Positions 1-5,126 of a stretch of DNA of 7,035 bases are shown in pieces; position 1 is the stretch's first letter; every line of letters begins with the position of its first letter. Source of the stretch: Rhodobiaceae bacterium (GTDB lineage: Bacteria; Pseudomonadota; Alphaproteobacteria; Micropepsales; Micropepsaceae); contig VFKO01000627.1 of the NCBI GenBank assembly GCA_009885515.1, positions 1 to 7,035 on the forward strand, written 5' to 3'. Made by a program: the position numbers and the translations under genes. The notes below the pieces were generated by a model. That model had not been told where the DNA came from and did no database searches. It saw only the letters and a list, made by a program, of their open reading frames with translations.

Positions 1-91
1 AATTAACGGGACGCTTTATGTAACTGAGACACGGCATACATCAATCAGAAAGGGATGAAGTCGCTTTTGTATTGGAGATGTGAATGGAAAA
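1..91. other. Gene-free left edge
   Basis: I see no credible gene here. Frames that stay open across this stretch run straight through the dispersed repeat at 92-172 and have no family signature. The sequence GGGACGCTTTAT at 8-19 resembles GGGACGCTATAT near 6895-6906, a match of 11 of 12 bases that is too short to interpret. Confidence 0.4.
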
Positions 92-172
92 AATGGAGTC
101 AGCCCCCCCAATTCGTCCTGGATTCCTGGCCGTAGATTTTCGCCGAAGAGATAAGTGCACTGTCACCGTAAC
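92..172 (-). repeat. Dispersed short repeat, copy A (uninterrupted; empty intron target)
   Basis: This stretch of about 80 bp is the intact version of a repeat that is split by the group II intron further right. Positions 110-155 match 2779-2824 at 45 of 46 bases (only 143 C versus 2812 T differs), and 156-172 match 4737-4753 exactly (TGCACTGTCACCGTAAC). The outer part, with its GTCAG...CCCAATTCG motif, matches more loosely. Flanks on both sides are unrelated to those of copy B, so it is a discrete dispersed unit rather than a segmental duplication. I give it the minus strand to match the intron sense. Such units resemble the short elements that accompany Y1 (REP-associated) transposases, but no such transposase is present, so that link is a guess. 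Confidence 0.8.
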
Positions 173-355
173 CCAACCGTCTCGAGTCAATCTATATCGA
201 GGATGGCGATCATGCTGTTCGTCGCGACCGTTTGGCCGGATAAACACAAAAAGCAAGCGTCGAGACACGGTGAATTAGAATCATGTTGTCGAAATCGTTT
301 CCAACGGGGCTTGCGGCCAAGGTGGCTGCGATCACGCCCCACCTCGCCATCGGTA
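173..355. other. Gene-free spacer
   Basis: This spacer lies between repeat copy A and the 3' end of the small minus-strand gene. I find no convincing gene, terminator or repeat in it. Open frames crossing it lack recognisable motifs. Confidence 0.4.
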
Positions 356-589
356 TCAGCGAGCCGCCGAGCCAGCCGTGAACCCCCGATTGTAGCCGTC
401 CTGAAAGCTATTCTCGCCAATCCTCGGGATAGGACAGATAGGTGGAATCGGCGGGATGCATCCAAATTGACGATAGCAATATCCGGCCTTGTAGCCAGAT
501 TGAAAGCCATCGCAATAATCGCTTGCCTTCGCCATTCCTGACGCGATTAAGACTGAGCCGATAACCGCGGCGAATAGTGCTTTCTTCAT
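356..589 (-). CDS. Small exported Cys-containing protein of unknown function
   Basis: This encodes a 77-residue protein with a clear Sec signal peptide: MKK, a hydrophobic core at residues 4-18, and a probable cleavage after AKA (residue 22), leaving a mature part of about 55 residues. The mature part has four cysteines (26, 38, 44, 52), which could form two disulfides in the periplasm. It also has a proline-rich centre (PPIPPICPIP) and two related motifs, DGFQSGYKAGY and QDGYNRGFTAG, that suggest an internal duplication. I chose the ATG at 587-589 because it places MKK at the N-terminus and has AGGGAG at 602-607 upstream on the minus strand. An in-frame TTG at 637 would add a charged tail before the signal. 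The gene is divergent from the exported nuclease at 773. I vaguely recall similar hypothetical proteins in rhizobia but cannot name a family, and the function is unknown. Confidence 0.72.
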   Translation of the reverse strand: MKKALFAAVIGSVLIASGMAKASDYCDGFQSGYKAGYCYRQFGCIPPIPPICPIPRIGENSFQDGYNRGFTAGSAAR

Positions 590-772
590 TTTGCACTTGC
601 GCTCCCTGCGCAGTTTGTGATGCGCTTTTTGTAGCAATTATTTGAGCCTACCCCTATCGACCAGGTCGGGCAATCACCCACTTGCGATTGGTCGAAGTCA
701 GGCTATGTCTGCCACAATGTGGCCCCATTCCTGACTGACCTTGGCGCCGTCATTAGCAAAGTCGGGCCAAAG
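590..772. promoter_or_regulatory. Divergent intergenic region with inverted repeats
   Basis: This region separates two divergent exported-protein genes, so it should carry both promoters. It contains a near-palindrome CGACCAGGTCG at 658-668 (5-bp arms around a central A). It also has a larger interrupted inverted repeat, TCGACCA at 657-663 with TGGTCGA at 689-695, plus CAATC at 671-675 with GATTG at 686-690. These are operator-like or hairpin-forming, but no known regulator's consensus is recognised. I could not assign -35 and -10 boxes confidently. Confidence 0.35.
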
Positions 773-1228
773 ATGATCGGAAGCATTGCCAAAGCTTCAT
801 TCTGCGCTGGGGTGATCGGTGTTGCTTTGGTGCCGGCCAGTGCAAAGATACCTCCGCCGCCCGGCAGCATTGTCTCTCAAGTGGTCGTGCAGGTCTTTGA
901 TGGCGACGGCCTGTGGTTGGACGATGGAGATGGTAACCCCAAGTCATACCTCCAGGTCCGGTTATTTGGAATTGACGCGCCTGAGTTCAACCAACCTGGC
1001 GGGCAAACCGCGAAGCAATTTCTTTCCGGGATGATCAAGGGTCAGCGCGTTCGCTGCTCAGTCATGCTCATTGACCGGGACAAACGACCGGTTGGCATTT
1101 GCCTGAATGATGCGGGCCGGGACCTGTCATGCGCCGTAGTCTGGGCAGGGCGAGCACGGGCCACAGACTCAAGGTACTTTCCGTGCGACAGATCCATGCA
1201 GCCTCCACCAGGTCCAGCGCCATTCTGA
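773..1228 (+). CDS. Exported staphylococcal-nuclease-like (thermonuclease family) protein
   Basis: This is a 151-residue SNase-fold protein, predicted to be a Ca2+-dependent phosphodiesterase cleaving DNA or RNA outside the cytoplasm. The N-terminus is a signal peptide: MIGSIAK, hydrophobic to about residue 20, and ASA before Lys25. The nuclease domain covers about residues 34-135. Residues equivalent to the SNase active site are present: D43 and D45 in VFDGDG, R63 in VRLFGIDAPE, D68, E71, and R105 in DRDKRPVG. The usual Thr of DGDT is Gly46. The protein stops soon after the last strand region with a Pro-rich tail (PPPGPAPF) and lacks the usual C-terminal helix ending in GLW. This is a natural short form or a 3' truncation; neither other frame restores the motif. 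I preferred the ATG at 773 because it gives a clean signal peptide. An in-frame GTG at 719 would add 18 residues, and neither start has a strong ribosome-binding site. Confidence 0.75.
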   Translation: MIGSIAKASFCAGVIGVALVPASAKIPPPPGSIVSQVVVQVFDGDGLWLDDGDGNPKSYLQVRLFGIDAPEFNQPGGQTAKQFLSGMIKGQRVRCSVMLIDRDKRPVGICLNDAGRDLSCAVVWAGRARATDSRYFPCDRSMQPPPGPAPF

Positions 1229-1285
1229 TAACTTCAGGCGAACTCTTGGGGCCAGTGCCGACTTTGCCGGGTTTGTGGTGTGCTC

Positions 1286-1414
1286 AGGGGAATCGGGTGA
1301 ACGGGTTTTCTGATTCTTTTCGACCGTCCAGACGGTCATCGGCGTTCGGAAACGTCTCCAGAGGGCACGCCCGGATTCAAAAATTACCAAAACCGCCGTT
1401 CACCCGATTGCCCT
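1286..1414. mobile_element. MITE-like or REP-like non-coding element with terminal inverted repeats
   Basis: The ends are 19-bp inverted repeats that match at 18 positions: AGGGGAATCGGGTGAACGG at 1286-1304, and the reverse complement of AGGGCAATCGGGTGAACGG at 1396-1414. Just outside lie direct repeats of 14 bp (13 matching), GTGGTGTGCTCAGG at 1275-1288 and GTGGTGTGCTGAGG at 1416-1429, which look like a long target duplication. Inside, GACCGTC-CA-GACGGTC at 1322-1337 is a perfect 7-bp hairpin. The 129-bp interior is too small for a transposase, so any movement would depend on one supplied elsewhere. The family is not recognised. A stable folded REP-type unit is the alternative. Confidence 0.55.
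1322..1337. repeat. Perfect 7-bp hairpin inside the MITE-like element
   Basis: GACCGTC and GACGGTC are exact inverted copies separated by CA. The hairpin sits in the left half of the 129-bp element and has no T-run after it, so a rho-independent terminator is not supported. Confidence 0.5.
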
Positions 1415-1530
1415 GGTGGTGTGCTGAGGTTGTGTTTCCATTTCGATGTTTCAGTGACAGTGCTGGAGTGCACGTAATTGATGCGCCACACACGCGCTCC
1501 TGGCGCGGACCGCAGCCGACACACAGAGGA

Positions 1531-1548
1531 GAGTTAAGTGCACTGTCA
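1531..1548. repeat. Remnant of the dispersed repeat core
   Basis: GAGTTAAGTGCACTGTCA matches copy A at 148-165 at 17 of 18 bases, including an unbroken 14-nt stretch, TAAGTGCACTGTCA. The match is centred on the intron insertion point (AAG/TGCA). Sequence on either side does not match, so this is a fragment, or a chance match of unusual length. Confidence 0.45.
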
Positions 1549-1753
1549 ATGAAACACCTACCGAAAGTCCAAATTTCACTCTGGAAGTAGGCAACGCTTG
1601 TGACTATGCCGTTTGGTCGATTTCTTATCTCACGGAGATTTGCTATTGGCTGGGCCTGTTGAAACCACATTTCGTGGAAGTGGAGAAATAGGGTCGTCCA
1701 AATTTCGCCAAAGTCTTTAGAGAAGATTGTAGACGGGTGGTTGGACGTATCCC

Positions 1754-2692
1754 ATGGTCAATGAAGACGGATTCTTGGCAGTACTAAATGTTTACGAATA
1801 TGCCTCATCCAAACGGTTGGTGGCAGGGCCATGCGCCGATGGTCGGTTTTTCGACCTGAATCGAGATTTCAGTTTTGCAGCCCGCGAACCTCTTTGGTTA
1901 TCTCGAGAAACAAAACTGCGAGATACCTACTGTCGAATCGAGGTCGAGTCTCACGGGATTGGGAAAGCAAGGAAGTTGAAACAAGTTCGGATATGGAATG
2001 CGAACAAGAGACATGAATTTTCGGTTGATCCCAATGTGCCGCTTGAACTTCGAATGAATGTGAGTCCGTCGAAATATTTTTCGGGCGAAGAATTGGCGTT
2101 CGCAGGAGTTTCTCCCGGACACCCGATGGGATTGTCGCTGGTGATTCCCGTTCCAATTGCTCTTCTTGCATTTTCTCAGGGAGGATGGGCCGAGTACGCT
2201 GTGTTGGCTAGCCTAATGGGTTTTTTAGTCTTGGCGGCAACCTGGCGACCGGGAAGCAAGGAGAAAATTGCGCAAGTGATCGAAGCGAAGGACAGGTTGC
2301 GATGCGCAAAAAAACAGCAATTCATCCAAAACGCTTCGAGTCTTGAATGGTGGAAGACTCTCAGTGGGGTAGAGTTTGAGAATGCTGTAGCAATGTTGTT
2401 TTGTGACAAGGGTTACTTGGTAGAATTTACACCTCGTTCAAGCGATGGCGGGGTAGATTTGAAAATGCAAACTGAAGAGTCAAGAGTACTTGTTCAGTGC
2501 AAGGCGTACGGAAAGAACGTGGGCGTTGCTGCCGTTCGTGAGTTAATAGGAGTGCGGGCGCAATTTGATGACCCACATGAAGCATGGTTAGTCAGTCTGG
2601 CAGGCTTTTCAAAACAGGCCGAAGAGTTGGCTTCACGAAATGGAATCAAGCTCTTTTCGATAGCCCAACACCATTTGAACCTCCAATCATAA
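1754..2692 (+). CDS. Membrane-anchored Mrr-type restriction endonuclease-like protein
   Basis: This 312-residue protein has three parts. Residues 1-122 are an N-terminal region I do not recognise. Residues about 126-163 form two closely spaced hydrophobic segments (around 126-141 and 147-163), predicted to be a membrane hairpin. After a charged linker, residues about 196-303 are a PD-(D/E)xK nuclease domain of the Mrr catalytic type. The motif residues are E207/E209 in GVEFE, D235 in DGGVDL, and Q248-x-K250 in VQCK, followed by the conserved AWLVSLAGFSKQAEELA segment. Mrr-family nucleases cut modified or foreign DNA; here the domain would face the cytoplasm next to the membrane. ATG 1754 is the first start after an in-frame TAG at 1730, but no strong ribosome-binding site precedes it. 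Base composition is visibly AT-richer than in the genes at 5127-6863, suggesting horizontal acquisition. No methyltransferase or second subunit is adjacent, so it is either a solitary defence effector or a housekeeping membrane protein with a nuclease-like fold. Confidence 0.75.
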   Translation: MVNEDGFLAVLNVYEYASSKRLVAGPCADGRFFDLNRDFSFAAREPLWLSRETKLRDTYCRIEVESHGIGKARKLKQVRIWNANKRHEFSVDPNVPLELRMNVSPSKYFSGEELAFAGVSPGHPMGLSLVIPVPIALLAFSQGGWAEYAVLASLMGFLVLAATWRPGSKEKIAQVIEAKDRLRCAKKQQFIQNASSLEWWKTLSGVEFENAVAMLFCDKGYLVEFTPRSSDGGVDLKMQTEESRVLVQCKAYGKNVGVAAVRELIGVRAQFDDPHEAWLVSLAGFSKQAEELASRNGIKLFSIAQHHLNLQS

Positions 2693-2699
2693 CTGAATT

Positions 2700-2718
2700 C
2701 GAGTGATTATCACGCTCG
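2700..2718. other. Weak stem-loop after the Mrr-like gene
   Basis: GAGTGA and TCACGCTC around TTA can form a short stem with a 2-nt bulge just after the stop of the Mrr-like gene. No T-run follows, so it is a poor terminator candidate. Confidence 0.2.
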
Positions 2719-2759
2719 CTCATCTGGTCTCAGGAAATCGCGAAAATACGAAAATAAAA

Positions 2760-2824
2760 ATGATGGGGTCAGACACCCAATTCGTCCTGGATTCCTGGCC
2801 GTAGATTTTCGCTGAAGAGATAAG
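2760..2824 (-). repeat. Dispersed repeat copy B, 3' exon side of the intron
   Basis: Positions 2779-2824 match copy A (110-155) at 45 of 46 bases. The match stops exactly at 2824/2825, where the intron's 3' end begins. The outer part carries GGGGTCAGACACCCAATTCG, similar to but better preserved than the corresponding part of copy A. On the minus strand this is the 3' exon, beginning CTTATCTCTTCAGCG. Confidence 0.8.
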
Positions 2825-2862
2825 GTCGCGGTAGGGACGGTCATTGCTGACCGCCCCCCGCA
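2825..2862 (-). ncRNA. Group II intron domain VI with branch-point adenosine
   Basis: On the minus strand a stem of GCGG plus G-run plus CGGTCA pairs with TGACCG, TCCC and CCGC around a GCAA tetraloop. The unpaired UA between UCCC and CCGC supplies the bulged A at 2832, the expected lariat branch point, with seven nucleotides (CCGCGAC) left to the 3' splice site. This spacing is typical for group II introns and supports the boundary at 2825. Confidence 0.82.
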
Positions 2863-2897
2863 CAGATCCGGACTGGCGGAATTCCCGCATCCGGCTC
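2863..2897 (-). ncRNA. Group II intron domain V (catalytic core)
   Basis: The minus strand reads GAGCCGGATGCGG, then GAATT, then CCGCCAGTCCGGATC. The lower helix pairs GAGCCGGA (2897-2890) with TCCGGATC (2872-2865), and GCGG pairs with CCGC in the upper helix under a short loop. The catalytic AGC triad is at 2896-2894. Its G faces an A (2867) instead of the U of the common G-U wobble. The domain begins immediately after the maturase stop codon (TAG, 2900-2898), the usual arrangement. Confidence 0.85.
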
Positions 2898-4379
2898 CTA
2901 AGACGAGTGCATGACGTGGAAGCGTTGCTCGGGCCATGGATGCAAAACGCGCGGAACAGGCAAATGGCGATCAACGAATTTCTGCACACCGTCCCATGTG
3001 AGGTGGCGTTGCTGACTCCGGCGTCGTAAGACGCGAAGCCACCGCTCCTTCACCTGTTGTCGGAATGCCGATAGGGATGTGCTATTGGTTGGAACCGCGA
3101 AGTACGCGAAGTATCCGCGCAATACGGTCGCCAGCCAGCGCCCCTGTTCGTCTATCGTTGCATGCATGTGTTTGCGCAAAGTGTCTTTGATCGCTTTCAG
3201 CTTGACGCGCTTACGCTTGGCCTGGGTCTTACGACCGAGTTTGAAGCCCGTGCCGTCCTTCTTCCTCGCGCAATAATGCGTGAAGCCGAGAAAGTCGAAC
3301 GTCTCGGGCTTGCCCTCCCCCCGTTGGTTGCGGTCGTCGATGGCAGTCTTGCCGAACTCGATCAGCCGCGTCTTTCCAGGGTGCAAGCTCAGACCGAACT
3401 GCGCCAACCTGCTATGCAATTCTTGTAGGAACAACTCCGCGTCCTCACGGTGCTCGAACCCCAGGACGGTGTCGTCGGCGTAGCGAACGACGATCATGTC
3501 GCCATGGCTTTGCCGTTTGCGCCACCGCAGAGCCCAAAGATCGAAAACGTAGTGCAAGTAGATGTTCGCCAGGAGCGGGCTGATCACCGCGCCCTGTGGC
3601 GTACCTTGCGTCGTCGCAATCTCGAGACCTTCCTCAAGCACACCCGCCTTCAGCCATTTCCGGATAAGACGGATGACGCGCTTGTCGCCGATCCGGTGCT
3701 CAACGAACTTGATCAGCCAATCATGATTGACTGTGTCGAAGAACGAACTGATATCGGCATCGAGAATCCAATTCACCTTTCGTCTTGCGATTCCGTATGC
3801 GAGCGCATCCAGCGCATTGTGCTGACTGCGCCCGGGCCGGAACCCATAGCTAAAGCCCAGAAACTCCGCCTCGTAGACCGGCGTCAGAATCAAGACCAGC
3901 GCGGCCTGGACGATCTTGTCCTCCAAGGCTGCGATGCCGAGCGGCCGTAATCTGCCGTCAGGCTTGGGAATAAACTTCCGCCGTGACGGCAGCGCCCGAT
4001 ACGTTTGCGCGTGCACGCGCCCGTGAAGGTCGGCAAGCCGCACTTCAACGCCGTGCGCGTACTCGTCCCATGTCATCCGGTCAACACCGGGTGCAGAGTT
4101 GCGCTTCAGATTGAAGAACGCCTCACGCATGGCATCGACCGTCATATGATGGAGGAGCGCTGTCTGTTTCTCCTGCTTGTCTCTGGTAATCGCTTCACGT
4201 ATGCGTCCCTGCGCCTGTGACACGGAGACCCGGCCCTGCGTCCGGACCGTGCTTTGCAGTTCCGCATTTCTCGTCTTCGCGCCGCTTCCCTCCACGCGCT
4301 CCGCAGCGGATACGCCCGCCTTGTTCGCACGCTTCACAGGTACTATCAGCGTGTCCGACTTCTCCACACCTTGTCTCAT
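2898..4379 (-). CDS. ltrA: Group II intron-encoded reverse transcriptase/maturase
   Basis: This 493-residue protein binds its own intron RNA, helps it fold and splice, and copies it into DNA during retrohoming. The RT domain covers about residues 70-370: KPDGRLRPLGI at 139-149, catalytic Asp209 in LDADISSFFDTVNH, TQGTPQGAVISPLLANIY at 257-274, and YADD at 300-303, which holds the other two catalytic aspartates. FDFLGFTHY at 361-369 closes the thumb-proximal part. Domain X (maturase) follows to about 485, with RGYFAYFAVP at 421-430. There is no C-terminal HNH endonuclease, so target entry must use nicks or single-stranded DNA rather than self-made cleavage. The frame is intact with all catalytic residues, suggesting an active or recently active element. 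The chosen ATG (4379-4377) is preceded by a GGGAAGGTGAT stretch. The gene ends directly at domain V, with the intron RNA around it. Confidence 0.95.
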   Translation of the reverse strand: MRQGVEKSDTLIVPVKRANKAGVSAAERVEGSGAKTRNAELQSTVRTQGRVSVSQAQGRIREAITRDKQEKQTALLHHMTVDAMREAFFNLKRNSAPGVDRMTWDEYAHGVEVRLADLHGRVHAQTYRALPSRRKFIPKPDGRLRPLGIAALEDKIVQAALVLILTPVYEAEFLGFSYGFRPGRSQHNALDALAYGIARRKVNWILDADISSFFDTVNHDWLIKFVEHRIGDKRVIRLIRKWLKAGVLEEGLEIATTQGTPQGAVISPLLANIYLHYVFDLWALRWRKRQSHGDMIVVRYADDTVLGFEHREDAELFLQELHSRLAQFGLSLHPGKTRLIEFGKTAIDDRNQRGEGKPETFDFLGFTHYCARKKDGTGFKLGRKTQAKRKRVKLKAIKDTLRKHMHATIDEQGRWLATVLRGYFAYFAVPTNSTSLSAFRQQVKERWLRVLRRRSQQRHLTWDGVQKFVDRHLPVPRVLHPWPEQRFHVMHSS

Positions 4380-4736
4380 TGGCTTTGGCTCATCACCTTC
4401 CCTTTGATGTCTCGATCTCGACAGATCGAGACCAGTATGGAGACCTCCCGGTTCCCGTGTAGAAAGCGTCGATACATGCCAGGGTCTTCGACGACGCCGG
4501 GGCGAGCTTGATCTTGCAATGATCGTTCAAGCGCGTGTTGCCTTCTGTCAGTACAACGACATCGGCCCCCGGAATTGGGTGCTTTCGCCGCTCAATGGCT
4601 GGCCTATATCATCCCCTGTCAACGCTTCACCGGACACCTCGCGGTGCCAAGCGCATGACTCGGGGTCAGCGTGGATAGCTCCTCCTTCACTGTAGCGGAC
4701 TTGCACCGCCTACTTTCTACCGGTCTCCCGGCGCAC
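4380..4736 (-). ncRNA. Group II intron 5' RNA domains (I to start of IV)
   Basis: This is the non-coding 5' portion of the intron, beginning GTGCGCCGGGAGACCGG. It contains recognisable helices, for example CACC-GCGA-GGTG with a GNRA tetraloop at about 4635-4646. It also carries the candidate exon-binding site EBS1 at 4549-4555. Other tertiary elements (EBS2, EBS3, alpha, epsilon) were not assigned by eye. Confidence 0.8.
4549..4555 (-). other. Candidate EBS1 of the group II intron
   Basis: On the minus strand this reads TGTACTG, about 182 nt into the intron. It can pair along all seven positions with CAGTGCA, the last seven bases of the 5' exon (4743-4737), with a single G-U pair. It lies near GTTG...CAAC, which could form the closing stem of a loop. 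The position and pairing fit EBS1-IBS1, the main target-recognition contact. Confidence 0.6.
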
Positions 4737-4753
4737 TGCACTGTCACCGTAAC
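4737..4753 (-). repeat. Dispersed repeat copy B, 5' exon side of the intron
   Basis: TGCACTGTCACCGTAAC is identical to 156-172 in copy A. On the minus strand it reads GTTACGGTGACAGTGCA and is the immediate 5' exon, carrying IBS1 (CAGTGCA). Similarity to copy A ends at 4753, marking the outer edge of the repeat unit. Confidence 0.8.
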
Positions 4754-5126
4754 GACGAGAGCGTGAATTTTTGACTTGAATTTTTTTGCCTGTTGTTCTA
4801 ACTTTGTTCCTGAGCTGGTTTGGCTGGCCGCTTGCGCTTTGATTTGGGCGCCGTTTGTCCGAAAAAAATCATGCGGCAAGTTGGCAGAAATGGAGTGAGC
4901 TTGGTGCTTTGAGGTTACAGTTGTTGCCTGGATGGCACCCAGATGTTGTGATTTTGGATTTTCACTTGTCTTTTTGCATTTAGGGGTCAGGCATTTGCAT
5001 TTGATAAAATGGCTTAAAACATGGGTTTTTGTTTTATGAAAATGGCTAAAAACCGTCTTATTGCAAAATTGCATGCAAAAAGGGGGGGTGTGGGGGGGGC
5101 CCCCTCACGACCGCAAGGGAGTTCGG
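4754..5126. promoter_or_regulatory. AT-rich leader upstream of the radical SAM gene
   Basis: I see no credible gene in this 373-bp stretch. It is much AT-richer than the following operon and should hold that operon's promoter. Structures near its right end include a 10-bp inverted repeat, CTTTTTGCAT (4970-4979) with ATGCAAAAAG (5073-5082). There is also a near-direct repeat, AAAATGGCTTAAAAC at about 5006-5020 with AAAATGGCTAAAAAC at about 5039-5053, and a TAAAACA/TGTTTTA hairpin between. Homopolymers G7 (5082-5088), G8 (5092-5099) and C5 (5100-5104) follow just before the ribosome-binding site. AGGGGTCAGGCA near 4982 recalls the GGGGTCAGACA of the dispersed repeat. Confidence 0.4.
5115..5121 (+). 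promoter_or_regulatory. Ribosome-binding site of the radical SAM gene
   Basis: AAGGGAG lies five bases before the ATG at 5127. It decides the start in favour of 5127 over an upstream in-frame TTG at 5061, whose extension would translate the G-tract into low-complexity residues. Confidence 0.7.

Larger units (their letters stand above)
1229..1753. other. Gene-poor spacer between the two nuclease genes
   Basis: These 525 bp hold no supportable gene. They contain the inverted-repeat element at 1286-1414 and the repeat remnant at 1531-1548. They also hold an 11-nt direct repeat, GTCCAAATTTC, at 1567-1577 and 1696-1706. A stop codon (TAG, 1730-1732) lies in frame upstream of the next gene, so that gene does not extend into this spacer. 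The area looks like an insertion-tolerant scar zone. Confidence 0.45.
2825..4736 (-). mobile_element. Complete group II intron (retroelement) in repeat copy B
   Basis: This is a 1912-nt self-splicing, retrohoming intron. Its limits were fixed by comparison with the uninterrupted copy A: flanking TGCACTGTCACCGTAAC at 4737-4753 and ...GATAAG up to 2824 are contiguous in copy A at 155/156. The intron reads GTGCG at its 5' end and ends ...CCGCGAC on the minus strand, fitting the group II GUGYG...AY rule. It has a structured 5' RNA of about 360 nt, a maturase gene, and domains V and VI, so all parts needed for activity are visible. No target duplication is seen, as expected for retrohoming. The structural class was not assigned; the lack of an HNH endonuclease in its protein fits several bacterial classes. 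Confidence 0.93.

Noticed and set aside
92..172. A Y1 (REP-associated) transposase linked to the repeats
   Set aside because: No HUH or Y1 transposase motif occurs in the window, so the association stays hypothetical.
1129..1590. Open frame overlapping the SNase 3' end, considered as a frameshifted continuation
   Set aside because: The translation does not contain the missing SNase C-terminal helix and runs through the inverted-repeat element.
3450..3950. A 166-codon plus-strand open frame within the intron
   Set aside because: It is antisense to the well-supported maturase, whose catalytic motifs explain this DNA.
4619..5074. A 151-codon minus-strand open frame as a normal gene
   Set aside because: It crosses the intron's 5' boundary into intron RNA and has no family motif. 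Only its relation to splicing was kept as a low-interest finding.
5061..5126. Upstream TTG start for the radical SAM protein
   Set aside because: It has no ribosome-binding site and would translate the G-tract, while ATG 5127 has AAGGGAG five bases upstream.
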